Source: Planctomycetaceae bacterium (GTDB lineage: Bacteria; Planctomycetota; Phycisphaerae; Phycisphaerales; SM1A02). From it: a DNA stretch of 64,000 bases. The stretch lies in assembly GCA_947490615.1 (NCBI GenBank), contig CANLHK010000007.1, forward strand, positions 124,001 to 188,000, written 5' to 3'. Position numbers and translations under genes: made by a program. The notes under the pieces were generated by a model. The model was not told the DNA's origin. It saw only the letters and a program-made list of their open reading frames with translations, and did not search any database. Below, piece by piece: positions 16,847 through 26,648 of this stretch; position 1 is the stretch's first letter, and every line of letters begins with the position of its first letter.

Positions 16847-18508
16847 ATGCGCGAAACCGCCGAGAACCCCAGTTCGATCGCTCGATCAATCGCCGCGGCC
16901 ATCGATTGGTCGCTTCCGTACGAGGCGCGTCGTCCCGCGGTGTGCGGATCGATGGCAGTCGCGACCAGCCAGCCGCTTGCGGCGCAGGCTGGGCTTGAGA
17001 TGTTGCGTCGCGGCGGAACCGCAGCCGACGCAGCGGTCGCGACGGCGGCAGCGATGACCGTGCTCGAACCCACGACCAACGGCATTGGCGGCGATGGATT
17101 CGTGCTCGGGATCTTTGGCGGAGAAGTCGTTGGACTCAACGCCTCGGGTCGTTCACCCGCGCGGCAATTGCGCAGCGTCTTTGATGGTCAAGTCGGCATG
17201 CCACGACGCGGATGGGGACCGATCACGGTGCCTGGCGCGGTGTCGGGTTGGGTCGCACTCTGGAAGCGCTTCGGCAAGTTGCCCTTTGCGGACTTGCTCG
17301 AACCAGCACGCCGTCACGCGCACGATGGGTTCTTGGTTGCGCCGCGCACCGCAGAACTCTGGAAGCGCGCCTATCCAAGACTCGCTGAGTTTCCTGAGTG
17401 GAAGCGCGTGTTCGCTCCAGAAGGCCGCGCGCCCTTCGCCGCCGAGCGCGTGCAGTTTCCTGATCACGCCGCGACGCTCGCGTTGATCGCCGAGAGCGAA
17501 GGCAACGCGTTCTACAACGGCGCACTGGCTGCGCGTATCGCGCAAGCTGCACGTGACGGCGGTGGCTTTCTTGACGCAGAAGATCTCGCCAAGCACGAAG
17601 CGCGCTGGGTCGATCCCTTGGAGTTGCCCTTCGGGTCGTCGAGCATGCTGGCGATTCCACCCAATGGTCAGGGCATCGCGGCGTTGATCGCGCGAGGAAT
17701 CCTCGAGGCAGCCAAGGCCAATCCGCGCTTTGCCGATCTCTCGCCCGACTGCGCCGACTCGGTGCATCTTGGCGCCGAGGCGATGAAGTTGGCCTTCCGC
17801 ACCGTCCATCGTGAAGTCGGCGATCCCAAGGCGATGCGCGTGAAGTCGTCGGACTTGCTCGCGCCCGATTTTCTCGCGGGACTCGCGCAAGAGATCGATC
17901 TTGGTCACGCGCGCGACTTCAACCACGGACCACCCAAGACGGGCGGAACGATTCTCCTCTGCACCGCGGATCGCGAGGGCAACATGGTCTCGCTCATCCA
18001 ATCCAACTACGAAGGCTGGGGCTCGGGTGTCGTGATTCCAGGAACAGGCATCGCCATGCAGAATCGCGGCGCATGCTTCACCCTCGAAGCGGGTCATGTG
18101 AACGAGTACGCGCCAGGCAAGTTGCCGTACCACACCATCATTCCTGGCATGCTCGTCAAGCGCGATGCGAACGGCGCTGCGCATCCGCACTTGGCCTTCG
18201 GTGTCATGGGTGGATACATGCAACCACAGGGACAACTCCAAGTCGCCTCGCGCATCGAAGACCATCACGCCAATCCGCAGGCCGCGCTCGATGCGCCGCG
18301 TTGGCAGGTGAGCAGCGGGCTCACGCTCGATGTGGAGCCTGGATTCCCCCAGTCGACGCTTGATGAACTCACGCGTCGCGGTCACGCGGTCAAGGTCGCT
18401 TCTGAAAAATCGATCACCTTCGGTCGGGGACAGTGCATCGAGCGCGTGGAGCACGGCTATGTCGCGGCGAGCGACATGCGCGGCGATGCCCAAGCGGTCG
18501 TTGGGTGA
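16847..18508 (+). CDS. ggt: Gamma-glutamyltransferase family protein
   Basis: 553 residues from the ATG at 16847, with AGGAG seven bases upstream. It has the GGT N-terminal pattern AVATSQPLAAQAG...LRRGGTAADAAVA...EP..NGIGGDGF (36-84). The nucleophile at the autoprocessing site is Thr368 in KTGGTILLCTADREGN, aligned with the TTH.SVVD segment of the E. coli enzyme. The usual His two residues on is replaced by Leu, so maturation may differ. There is no obvious signal peptide, unlike periplasmic GGTs, so it may act in the cytoplasm. The family hydrolyses or transfers gamma-glutamyl groups from glutathione-like compounds, or acts as a cephalosporin acylase. Confidence 0.88.
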   Translation: MRETAENPSSIARSIAAAIDWSLPYEARRPAVCGSMAVATSQPLAAQAGLEMLRRGGTAADAAVATAAAMTVLEPTTNGIGGDGFVLGIFGGEVVGLNASGRSPARQLRSVFDGQVGMPRRGWGPITVPGAVSGWVALWKRFGKLPFADLLEPARRHAHDGFLVAPRTAELWKRAYPRLAEFPEWKRVFAPEGRAPFAAERVQFPDHAATLALIAESEGNAFYNGALAARIAQAARDGGGFLDAEDLAKHEARWVDPLELPFGSSSMLAIPPNGQGIAALIARGILEAAKANPRFADLSPDCADSVHLGAEAMKLAFRTVHREVGDPKAMRVKSSDLLAPDFLAGLAQEIDLGHARDFNHGPPKTGGTILLCTADREGNMVSLIQSNYEGWGSGVVIPGTGIAMQNRGACFTLEAGHVNEYAPGKLPYHTIIPGMLVKRDANGAAHPHLAFGVMGGYMQPQGQLQVASRIEDHHANPQAALDAPRWQVSSGLTLDVEPGFPQSTLDELTRRGHAVKVASEKSITFGRGQCIERVEHGYVAASDMRGDAQAVVG

Positions 18509-18638
18509 GCGCCGCACTGCCTCTAGAACCGCGTGGCGGGCGCGAATAACCAAGGGAAACCTCGGTCGGACAAGCCACTTCTGCAGCGTGGGGCGCTTGG
18601 CCGATGAACCACGGCCTTTGCACCGATAGAGGAATCCG

Positions 18639-20798
18639 ATGACTCGTCGCCGCTTGTACTTCAACACCCTGTTCGTCCCCACGCTCTCGATGGTCGCCAT
18701 GCTGACGGGCTCGCTCACAAGCGCGCTCGTCGTGCAGCGTGAGGCTGCAGCGGACCTGTCGTGGTTCGATGTGGCGGGCAACGACGATCGTCCCCATGTC
18801 AGCTTCGCGGAGGTCATCGCGTGGAGCGATGCCTGCTTGGCGGTCACTGATGCCGAGTGGCCCGCGGTGGAACGCGTCTACTCGGTCTACATCCAAAGTT
18901 GGGAAGGTCTCGGCAAGGACGAGGACAAACTCTGGCTCGGTTTGAATCAGGTCCTCGGTCTAGAGCGCGCGGGTTGCATCGACGCGTTTCGCGCGAGCAC
19001 CGACGCGATCTTGCGCACGCGTGACGCTTCGACGCGACACATCGCGCTGCGTCGCGAACTTCTTGGGTTGGCTTCGACACGCGGGCAACTCGCAGCAGAT
19101 GCGCATCGCGTCACGCGAGAGTTGGCGACGCGCATTGCGGGCGCCGTCTATGAGCGCGGCCCCAACGAGTTTGACGAGATCCCACCGACAACCGAAGTCG
19201 CGTCGGTGCGTGACGCCGTCCTGCGCGTGCGTGACAGCATCGCGGGCATCATCGGCGAAGAACGCGCCGACAACATGATCGCCAACATCGTGCAGGCCTA
19301 CGAGCTCAGCGGCACCACGGCGCTCTCGTGGGAGTTCCGCGCGATCATCGAGCATTCGTCGCGTCTCGAACCCGAGCAGCGCGAGCGTATCGCCGTTGCG
19401 TACGCCGCCGCCGATGCAAAACTCCGCGGGAAGAGCGCGTATCTCACTCCTCGTGAGGCACGCTTCGAGGCCGACGAGACGCTCTTCAAAGAAGTCGAAG
19501 CGATCATCGGTGTCGATCGTGCGGATCTCATTCGAGGACTCGCTGGCGGCTACGTCGATGTCAACGCGCACCCCGAAGGCAACATCCGTCGCGCCAACAT
19601 GCCCGTGACCGAGTCGATCAACACCGCGTCGGATGCTCTGCTCTCGCGCTTCGTGCTCGACGCGGACATTCCCGCGGTGGCAGGAGCGGTGGGGCGATCG
19701 TTCTGGCGTCCGCTGAGTCATCACGGCATCAAGCCGAAGCCTGTGCCTGAGCCCTGTCCGATCAGCACCGCGTTCTTGGTGGCGGTCGCTGGTACGACGA
19801 GTGACGACGAGATCGCCATCATCGAATCGATTCAGCGCGACTCGGCGCAGCGCTATGCGCAAGCGGAACAGGCGTTTGATCTGCTCATGTCGAAGGAAGC
19901 CCGCATCGGCGGCATCGCCGACATGTCGATTGCGGAAGATGAGCGCGCGCTCGCTGAGCTGCAATCAGCCTTTGGAGTCGAGCGCCTTCCTGCTTCGACG
20001 ATCGCACTCGCGCGATTGGCGCGTCTCGAGCGCACGCTTCCGTTCACCAAGCTTGCGGCGCGGTTCGACACATTGAGCCGTATTCCGTGGCCCAACGGTT
20101 CCGTCGTCAGTGCGGCACTTGGTGAGCGCGTGCCACCCGTGGCACCGTTGGCGGAGTCGAAGCGCGTCGCTTTGCGCGCAACCCTCGAGCTCGCCGCAGA
20201 AACGCTTCTGGCCTCGCGACTTTCAGCCTGGCGCGAAGTGCAGGCAGCGAATGTCGCCTTCGATCGCGTGCTCGAGCAGTTTGCTGGAGTGAGCCGCGTG
20301 GCGCGTGAGCGACTCGTGGCGATGCAGGCCGCGCGCCTCGCGGGACTCGCGGCGTGCGCCAGTGCCGCGCGACGGAGTTACTCCGAGACGATCGCGTTGG
20401 TGCAGCAACTCGCAGCGGCGGACAAGGTGTTCGAGGCGCAGTACATCGCGTTGGCGCTTCTCGAACAAGACCTCGGACGAACCGATGCGGGACGCCGACT
20501 CGAACTTGAACTCGGCGCGTCTGCCTCTGCAGAACTGCGTGATCGCGCACTCATTGCGCTCGTCCCCACCGATCCAACCGCAGAGTCACTCTTGCGCGTG
20601 AGCTCCGAAGCCGCGGTTGCTGCGGGCAACATGGACGATGGCGATCTCAAGCGAATCGAGGCGGGCAATGTCGTGCTGACGGCGCTGCGCTTGGAGCGAC
20701 AACGACTCGATCGCGCCATGCGTGCGCAAGTTGCTGTCTCGTGGCGGCAACTGCGCGCAGCAGGCGATCTCATGGCGGCGGACGCGTTCAAGCCCTAA
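18639..20798 (+). CDS. Large exported protein of unknown function
   Basis: 719 residues. The N-terminus MTRRRLYFNTLFVPTLSMVA continues into a signal peptide cleaved around residue 30. The rest is mostly alpha-helical by composition: long stretches of Ala, Leu, Glu and Arg without Gly/Pro breaks, for example residues 100-330 and 480-719. One short Pro-rich stretch (KPKPVPEPCP) sits near residue 370. I recognise no catalytic motif or named domain. A GAGGAATCCG site precedes the ATG. It stands alone between ggt and the DUF1080 gene with short gaps. It is probably a periplasmic or surface protein specific to this lineage. Confidence 0.75.
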   Translation: MTRRRLYFNTLFVPTLSMVAMLTGSLTSALVVQREAAADLSWFDVAGNDDRPHVSFAEVIAWSDACLAVTDAEWPAVERVYSVYIQSWEGLGKDEDKLWLGLNQVLGLERAGCIDAFRASTDAILRTRDASTRHIALRRELLGLASTRGQLAADAHRVTRELATRIAGAVYERGPNEFDEIPPTTEVASVRDAVLRVRDSIAGIIGEERADNMIANIVQAYELSGTTALSWEFRAIIEHSSRLEPEQRERIAVAYAAADAKLRGKSAYLTPREARFEADETLFKEVEAIIGVDRADLIRGLAGGYVDVNAHPEGNIRRANMPVTESINTASDALLSRFVLDADIPAVAGAVGRSFWRPLSHHGIKPKPVPEPCPISTAFLVAVAGTTSDDEIAIIESIQRDSAQRYAQAEQAFDLLMSKEARIGGIADMSIAEDERALAELQSAFGVERLPASTIALARLARLERTLPFTKLAARFDTLSRIPWPNGSVVSAALGERVPPVAPLAESKRVALRATLELAAETLLASRLSAWREVQAANVAFDRVLEQFAGVSRVARERLVAMQAARLAGLAACASAARRSYSETIALVQQLAAADKVFEAQYIALALLEQDLGRTDAGRRLELELGASASAELRDRALIALVPTDPTAESLLRVSSEAAVAAGNMDDGDLKRIEAGNVVLTALRLERQRLDRAMRAQVAVSWRQLRAAGDLMAADAFKP

Positions 20799-20847
20799 TC
20801 GACGCATCGTCTTCGCATGAGCCGTTACATTGCGCGTGGAGATTTCC

Positions 20848-21603
20848 ATGCGCTTTCGCACCGCTCTCATCTGCACCATCGTCGCCGCCGCCGCCGTCCC
20901 GTTTCTCGCAGCCATGCAGGCAACTCCTGCAGGCGAAGCGCCCAAGGTCACGCCACCAAGTGGAAAGCTCGCCGCTGTGCAAGGACAGTTCATGCGCGAC
21001 GGCGCACCGATCAAACTCGGCGAGCGCATCGCGCTCTTCAACGGCAAGGACACCACGGGTTGGAAGGGCTTTGTTCCTGACCTCATCAAGGGCGGCAAGG
21101 ACCCGCTCTCGGTCTGGTCGGTCAAGGACAGCGTGCTGCAATGTGCGGGCAAGCCGATCGGCTACATCGAGACCATCGAGCTCTACGACCACTTCGTGAT
21201 CGAGCTCGACTGGCGCTTTGATCCAGCAAAAGGCCCAGGAAACTCAGGCGTGCTGCTGCGCGTGATCGGTGACGACAAGGTCTGGCCGAAGTCGATGGAA
21301 GCGCAACTGGAGTCGAAGAGCGCAGGCGACTTCTGGAACATCGAGGAGTACAAGGCCACCGTCGATGCCAAGCGCACCGATGGCCGTCACACCGTGAAGT
21401 TGCGCGACACCAACGAGAAGCCTCTCGGCGAGTGGAACCACTACCGCATCGTGGTGAACGCGGGGACCATTGAGTTGTGGGTCAACGGACTCCTGCAGAA
21501 TGTGGCCACGGGTGTCGAAGTGCACAAGGGGCGCATCGCACTGCAGAGTGAAGGCGCGTACATCGAGTTCAAGGACATCGTGCTGACGCGCATCGTGCCC
21601 TGA
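20848..21603 (+). CDS. Secreted DUF1080 (3-keto-disaccharide hydrolase-like) protein
   Basis: 251 residues from the ATG at 20848, preceded by GGAG (an upstream TTG is less likely). A signal peptide ends near residue 25. The core follows the DUF1080 pattern: IALFNGKDTTGWKGF, then SVWSVKDSVLQCAGKPIGYI, HFVIELDWRFDP..GPGNSGVLLR, EAQLESKSAGDFWN, GEWNHYRIVVNAGTIELWVNG and EGAYIEFKDIVL at the end. This is a concanavalin-like beta-sandwich; members are numerous in Planctomycetota and some hydrolyse 3-keto glycosides. It probably acts in the periplasm on carbohydrate. It is a stand-alone gene with no sugar operon around it. Confidence 0.9.
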   Translation: MRFRTALICTIVAAAAVPFLAAMQATPAGEAPKVTPPSGKLAAVQGQFMRDGAPIKLGERIALFNGKDTTGWKGFVPDLIKGGKDPLSVWSVKDSVLQCAGKPIGYIETIELYDHFVIELDWRFDPAKGPGNSGVLLRVIGDDKVWPKSMEAQLESKSAGDFWNIEEYKATVDAKRTDGRHTVKLRDTNEKPLGEWNHYRIVVNAGTIELWVNGLLQNVATGVEVHKGRIALQSEGAYIEFKDIVLTRIVP

Positions 21604-21644
21604 GTCGGCCGCGCTGAGCCGCGGATTTGCTTGCTGGACTTTCG

Positions 21645-22856
21645 ATGGACCCACGGAATCTTCCTCCTGATGCTGGCGTTGGGACACGCCTCGCGCACAC
21701 TGCGCGCGATCCGCACGCGCATCACGGCTTCGTGAATACGCCGATTCACCGCGGCTCGACCGTGCTCTTTCCCACGCTCGACGCGCTCGAAGCAGCGTTG
21801 CGCGCGGACAGTCGCGTGGGTCCGTACATCTACGGACTCATCGGCACTCCGAACTCGCGCGAGCTCGAATCGCTGCTGGCAAGTCTCGATGGTGGAGTTG
21901 GCGCGGTCGTCGTCGAGAGTGGTCTTGCCGCCGTCAGTGTGCCACTGTTGGCCACGCTGTCGACGGGCGATCACTTGTTGATGACCGATTCCTGTTACGG
22001 CCCGACGCGACATCTATGTCAGGCCGTCTTGCCGCGCATGGGAATCGAGACGACCTTCTACGACCCGCGTCTTGGCGCGGCGATCGAGGCGTTGGTCCGT
22101 CCCAACACGCGCGCGATCTTCTTGGAGTCGCCAGGATCGCTGACCTTTGAAGTGCAGGATGTTCCTGCGATCGCTCGCGTGGCGGGTCGGCTTGGCGTGA
22201 CCACCATCATCGACAACACCTGGGCGACGCCGCTGCACTTTCGACCGATCGAGCACGGCATCGATCTCGTGATTCATGCGCTGACCAAGTACCAGTCGGG
22301 CAACAGCGACATCATGCTCGGCGCCATCGTCGCGCGCGACGAGGCCGATTGGAAGCGCGTGAAGGCGACGGCCGAACATCACGGTCACTACGCGCACCCT
22401 GATGATTGTGCGACCTGTTTGCGCGGCATGCGTTCACTTGAGGTCCGTCTTGCGCGACACGCTGCGAGCGCACTTGCAGTGGCACGGGCGCTTGAAGCAC
22501 GCGCTGAAGTCGCGCGCGTGCTGCATCCTGCACTTTCGTCGCATCCCGACCACGCGCTCTTTCGACGGGATTTCAGCGGCGCCAGCGGACTCTTCGCCTG
22601 CGTGCTCAAGCCGCATCCGAGGGGTCGCGACTATCTCAAGGCGTTCCTCGAGAGCCTTCGCCTCTTCGGCATGGGCTTCTCGTGGGGAGGATTCGAGAGC
22701 CTCGTGGTGTCGAGTGATGTGCGCGCCTCGCGGGTCGCTGCGCCATGGACCGACGAAGGCGCGCTCTTGCGCTTTCAGGTTGGTCTCGAGGATCCGCGCG
22801 ACCTGATCTCGGACCTCGACGCCGCATTCGCCGCCGCCGCGCGTGCCACGGCATAG
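21645..22856 (+). CDS. metC: Cystathionine beta-lyase-type PLP enzyme (Cys/Met metabolism family)
   Basis: 403 residues from the ATG at 21645 (an in-frame TTG at 21627 is weaker). The family pattern is clear: TPIHRGSTVLFPT (32-44), Y.YG..GTPN..ELE (61-75), ESG..A (91-96), DNTWATP (190-196) and the PLP lysine Lys215 in HALTKYQSGNSD. It is close to bacterial MetC-type cystathionine beta-lyases, which make homocysteine from cystathionine; gamma-synthase or gamma-lyase activity cannot be excluded. It is a cytosolic enzyme of methionine/cysteine metabolism. It precedes the E1 genes on the same strand with a 71-base gap. Confidence 0.88.
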   Translation: MDPRNLPPDAGVGTRLAHTARDPHAHHGFVNTPIHRGSTVLFPTLDALEAALRADSRVGPYIYGLIGTPNSRELESLLASLDGGVGAVVVESGLAAVSVPLLATLSTGDHLLMTDSCYGPTRHLCQAVLPRMGIETTFYDPRLGAAIEALVRPNTRAIFLESPGSLTFEVQDVPAIARVAGRLGVTTIIDNTWATPLHFRPIEHGIDLVIHALTKYQSGNSDIMLGAIVARDEADWKRVKATAEHHGHYAHPDDCATCLRGMRSLEVRLARHAASALAVARALEARAEVARVLHPALSSHPDHALFRRDFSGASGLFACVLKPHPRGRDYLKAFLESLRLFGMGFSWGGFESLVVSSDVRASRVAAPWTDEGALLRFQVGLEDPRDLISDLDAAFAAAARATA

Positions 22857-22927
22857 AGCAAGGTGATTTGTCGCTCGTGCTACACTCGCCGCCCTTGTAC
22901 GACCAGCGCGTTTTCAGCGAGTGAACC

Positions 22928-24094
22928 ATGCCGATCACCACCGCCTACGAAGCCAAAATCGAACACATCTCGATTCTCGACGCGAAGGGAAACTTCGACG
23001 AGAAGCTCGGCGGCGCCGCAGGCAAGCTGATCATCCCTGACGCAGATCTCGTGCAGCTCTACAGCGCGATGGTCTCGTGTCGCCAACTCGATGAAGTGGC
23101 GTTTCGTCTGCAGCGCTCAGGCCGCATGGGAACCTATCCGCAGAACATGGGGCAAGAGGCGACGAGCCTTGGTGCGGCCTATGTGCTGCGCAAGGACGAC
23201 TGGATGGTCACTTGCTATCGCGAGAACTGCGGACTGTTCTGGCGCGGTGTTCCTAAGGAAGCGATCCTGCTGCACTGGATGGGCGACGAGCGCGGCAACG
23301 CGATGCCCAAGCCGCACTGGGTTACGCCGATCTATGTGCCACTGGGAACGCAGATGCTCCACGCTGCGGGTCTCACGCTTGCTGCGAAGTACCGCGGCGA
23401 AGACCGCATCGCCTGCACCTTCTTTGGTGACGGCGCCTCAAGCGAAGGCGACTTTCACGAGGCGTGCAATTTCGCTGCGAGCCTGCACATTCCTGTGGTC
23501 TTCGTCTGCCAGAACAACTTCTGGGCGATCTCCACACCGAGCACGATCAACAGCGCCGCGTCAACCTTCGCGCAGCGCGGACTTTCCTACGGGATGCCGT
23601 GCCTCCAGTGTGATGGCAACGATCTCTTCGCCACCGTCTACACCATGCGCAAGGCTGTGGAGCATGCGCGCACCACAGGAACACCGTGCTTTGTGGAGAT
23701 GGTGACCTATCGACTTGGCGATCACACGACCGCCGACGACGCCAAGCGTTACCGCGATCAGTCCGAGGTCGACGCCTGGAAGGCGCGCGATCCGATCATT
23801 CGGGTGCGCCAGTTCATGACGAAGCGCAAGTTGTGGGACGACGGCAAGGAGGCCGCGCTGGCTGAACGCGTTGAGCGCGAGAACGCCGAAGCGGTCGCGC
23901 GTGCGGAAGGCATCGCGTTGCCAGGGCGCAGCGACTTCTTCGACTCGATGTACGCGGAGACTCCGCAGGACCTTCTCATCCAGCGCGACACCATGCAGAC
24001 GCATTCGCTCGGGCAGGACCCTTCGCAACTTCCCGTCGAGGCGCAGGAACGCGCCGCGCAACTTTCGGCCGCCGCTGCTGCAACCCATCACTAA
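22928..24094 (+). CDS. 2-oxo acid dehydrogenase E1 component, alpha subunit
   Basis: 388 residues. It contains the thiamine-diphosphate motif from GDG (167-169) to NN (196-197) within FFGDGASSEGDFHEACNFAA and the VCQNN end. Other E1-alpha blocks are R.GRMGTYPQNMGQEA (64-78), the phosphorylation-loop-like YRLGDHTTADDAKRYR and a C-terminal helix. The closest remembered pattern is the Gram-positive PdhA/BkdA group, so pyruvate or branched-chain 2-oxo acids are both possible substrates. With the E1 beta gene 62 bases downstream it decarboxylates the substrate and acylates the lipoyl group of E2 (the gene at 15.3-16.7 kb is a candidate partner). Confidence 0.93.
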   Translation: MPITTAYEAKIEHISILDAKGNFDEKLGGAAGKLIIPDADLVQLYSAMVSCRQLDEVAFRLQRSGRMGTYPQNMGQEATSLGAAYVLRKDDWMVTCYRENCGLFWRGVPKEAILLHWMGDERGNAMPKPHWVTPIYVPLGTQMLHAAGLTLAAKYRGEDRIACTFFGDGASSEGDFHEACNFAASLHIPVVFVCQNNFWAISTPSTINSAASTFAQRGLSYGMPCLQCDGNDLFATVYTMRKAVEHARTTGTPCFVEMVTYRLGDHTTADDAKRYRDQSEVDAWKARDPIIRVRQFMTKRKLWDDGKEAALAERVERENAEAVARAEGIALPGRSDFFDSMYAETPQDLLIQRDTMQTHSLGQDPSQLPVEAQERAAQLSAAAAATHH

Positions 24095-24156
24095 GCCGTC
24101 TTGACTAAGACTTTCCTTGCTGAGCACTCCCTGACTCTTCGGTCTGGATCACGCAC

Positions 24157-25125
24157 ATGGCCAATCTCAATCTCGTTCAAGCCATCAATCTCGCGCTCAT
24201 CCAGGAGATGGAGAAGAACCACGACATCGTGTTGCTTGGCGAAGACATCGGCATCAACGGCGGTGTTTTTCGCGTGACCGAAGGTTTGCAGAAGCGCTTC
24301 GGCGGCGCGCGCGTCTTCGACACGCCGCTCGCGGAGTCGGGCATCATCGGCCTCTCCATTGGCATGGCGATGGGCGGACTCCATCCTGTGCCCGAGATTC
24401 AGTTCGAAGGATTCCTCGGTCCTGCGTACGACCAGATTTGCTCGCATGCTGCGCGCATGCGCAGTCGAACCCGCGGCGCCTTCACTGTGCCGATGACGAT
24501 TCGCATTCCTGTGGGCGGCGGAATTCACGCGCCCGAACTTCACAGCGACTCACCTGAAGCGATCTACGCGCACACGCCTGGACTCAAGGTCGTCATGCCG
24601 AGTTCGCCGTATGACGCGAAGGGACTGCTGGTCACCGCGTTGCGCGAACCCGATCCTGTGTTGTTCTTCGAGCCCAAGCGGATCTATCGCGCGTTTCGCG
24701 AAGAGGTCCCCGAGGACGAGTACACGCTGCCGCTGGGCAAGGCGCGCACCGTGTGCGAAGGAACCGATCTCACCATCGTGAGTTGGGGCGCGAGCGTCGT
24801 GCAGTGCATGCAGGCGATCGAGAAGTCGGAGCAGTCGATTGAGCTGATCGACTTGCGCACCATCTATCCGTTTGACATGGACGCCGTGGCCGCGAGCGTT
24901 TCGAAGACCGGCCGCTGCGTCGTCGTCCACGAAGCGCCGCTGACCTGTGGATTTGGCAGCGAGATCGCGGCGCGCATCATGGAGCGCTGCTTCCTTCAAC
25001 TCGAAGCTCCGGTGCAGCGCGTCGCAGGGTTCGACACCACGATGCCCTACTACAAGCTCGAGCTCGACTACCTGCCCGATGCCGCTCGCGTCACCCGCGC
25101 GATTCACGACTGCATGGCGTACTGA
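24157..25125 (+). CDS. 2-oxo acid dehydrogenase E1 component, beta subunit
   Basis: 322 residues, normal length. Typical blocks are LNLVQAINLALIQEMEKN, LLGEDIGINGGVFRVTEGL, DTPLAESGIIGLSIGMAMGG, PVGGGIHAPELHSDSPEAI and a C-terminal SKTGRCVVVHEAPLTCGFGSE. Glu in LGEDIG is the conserved residue that contacts the thiamine pyrimidine ring. It forms the alpha2beta2 E1 with the upstream gene. No E2 or E3 gene follows; the next gene downstream, after about 230 bases, belongs to the HTH/helical-repeat pair. Confidence 0.95.
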   Translation: MANLNLVQAINLALIQEMEKNHDIVLLGEDIGINGGVFRVTEGLQKRFGGARVFDTPLAESGIIGLSIGMAMGGLHPVPEIQFEGFLGPAYDQICSHAARMRSRTRGAFTVPMTIRIPVGGGIHAPELHSDSPEAIYAHTPGLKVVMPSSPYDAKGLLVTALREPDPVLFFEPKRIYRAFREEVPEDEYTLPLGKARTVCEGTDLTIVSWGASVVQCMQAIEKSEQSIELIDLRTIYPFDMDAVAASVSKTGRCVVVHEAPLTCGFGSEIAARIMERCFLQLEAPVQRVAGFDTTMPYYKLELDYLPDAARVTRAIHDCMAY

Positions 25126-25358
25126 GCGCGGATCGCGGGCGCAGCACTTGGTGACAGCAGTGCTTACAGAGTGAAGGACGCGAGGTGCGTCAGTGTTCTC
25201 GCGCGGACGCTGCGCACTCCTTTGCGTGCGGACACCCACACAAAGGTCGCACCGCGTGCGGATTGCCTTCTCCGCGCGCCTTGCGCCATTGACTGCGTGT
25301 ATGTCATTCACCCAATTTGGCCGTTGCAAACGGAGGTTCTTCGCGGAGTCTTCGCCCC

Positions 25359-26531
25359 ATGCACATCGCGCATGAGGAATTCCGCTTCATCGATGATCCC
25401 GCCCAGCGGGTGCTCTGCGGCAGGATTCTTCAGCGCACCCAGTCGATGTTCGGTTTGCTCGTGGCGACCTGTGATTATTCCTATCGCGCCGCGTCGAGAC
25501 GGGCCGAGGTGGATCCGCGTTCACTTGATGAGTTGCGCAGTGTGCCGACGCTTGGCGTCGTGGCGCGCATTGCTGCTGCGATTGGTCTTGAGGCAGGATC
25601 AGCGGTCGCCGCACTCGCATCGAGCGCGGGTGAGCAGATCGATGGCGTTGCGTTGCGTCTCGAAGCGGCCGAAGCGGATCTCGACGATGACGCCCCCGCA
25701 CTCGAGCGCGTGAGCAGTGCGCTGCACGCCAACGCGCAGCACCCGACGGAGCTCGCTCTTGCGCATCTCATCACTGCTCGCGCGTTCGTGGCGCGTGGTG
25801 AGTTCGAAGCAGCCGACACGGCGGTGGAGCTCGCGTTCGAGTTTGGTCTCGCAGAGAGTGATCATGCGCTGGCAGGTCAACTCGCCGAGGCGATGCACTA
25901 CGAGTCATTCCTTGGGACGCCGTGGCAAGGCGGACGCGCGTCGCGCGCCGTCGAGTCGTCTTGTGCGGCGCGACTCCTCTCGCTGATGAAGCACGCGCCG
26001 AGGTCGGAGCGCTCGTCGGTGGCGAGTCAGAGACTTCGTTGTTGGCAACTCGCCGAGCGGCTGCTCGCAGAACACGGCCCTGGGAAAGGCAGCATCGAGG
26101 CGTTGCGCGTGGAGCTCGACAAAGTGATTGAACACGGGAGCGGCGGCCGCGCGCTGGCTTGGGCTGCGTCCATCGCTGCCATCACGGCCTTGCGATTGCG
26201 CGCCCGAAGGATGGCGGAGGGCGGCGACGATGGCGAGACGGCCATGTCGCCGTCCACACGCGTGCTGTCGCTCATCGTTGCCGCTGAACTGGCGCTCGAG
26301 GAAGGACTTCGACTCGGAGCGTCGGCGGAACGCTCCGCAGTTCTTGCGCGAGCGACCCGAGTGGCGCTGTGCGAGTGGTCGACGCGGTTCGCGTTGAATG
26401 AAATCGACCCAAACTCCATGGACGAAGCGGACTTAGAGGAGCTTGTTCGTGCGTGCTTGCGCTTTCCAGCGGCCAAACTTTCACCAATGATCGCCGCAAT
26501 CACGCGCGCCAAAGAGGTGAACTTTGTTTGA
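25359..26531 (+). CDS. HTH (XRE-like) plus helical-repeat protein, first of a pair
   Basis: 390 residues from the ATG at 25359 (GGAG 11 bases upstream). Residues about 30-85 look like a divergent XRE-type helix-turn-helix: a helix SMFGLLVATCDYSYRAASRR, a turn, then PTLGVVARIAAAIGLEAG, matching in order and spacing the HTH of the next gene. The remaining 300 residues are Ala/Leu/Glu-rich helices of about 34-residue periodicity resembling degenerate TPR-like repeats (for example HPTELALAHLITARAFVARG, then GEFEAADTAVELAFEFGLAE). No signal peptide or membrane segment is present. It is probably a cytosolic regulator. It is followed after 117 bases by its relative on the same strand. Family not recognised. 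Confidence 0.6.
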   Translation: MHIAHEEFRFIDDPAQRVLCGRILQRTQSMFGLLVATCDYSYRAASRRAEVDPRSLDELRSVPTLGVVARIAAAIGLEAGSAVAALASSAGEQIDGVALRLEAAEADLDDDAPALERVSSALHANAQHPTELALAHLITARAFVARGEFEAADTAVELAFEFGLAESDHALAGQLAEAMHYESFLGTPWQGGRASRAVESSCAARLLSLMKHAPRSERSSVASQRLRCWQLAERLLAEHGPGKGSIEALRVELDKVIEHGSGGRALAWAASIAAITALRLRARRMAEGGDDGETAMSPSTRVLSLIVAAELALEEGLRLGASAERSAVLARATRVALCEWSTRFALNEIDPNSMDEADLEELVRACLRFPAAKLSPMIAAITRAKEVNFV

Positions 26532-26648
26532 CGAACATCGGAAATTGATCTTGATTTACGCGGCGCTTCGCGTGAAGTCCCACAGTCACCCGTTTCCGCC
26601 AACAGGATGTACGACCCCATCCCCCAGCGGCAACAGATCGGAGGATCC

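Noticed and set aside
25171-25713. A 180-codon frame upstream of and within the first HTH/repeat gene
   Set aside because: It overlaps the real start and N-terminus out of frame and has no recognisable features.
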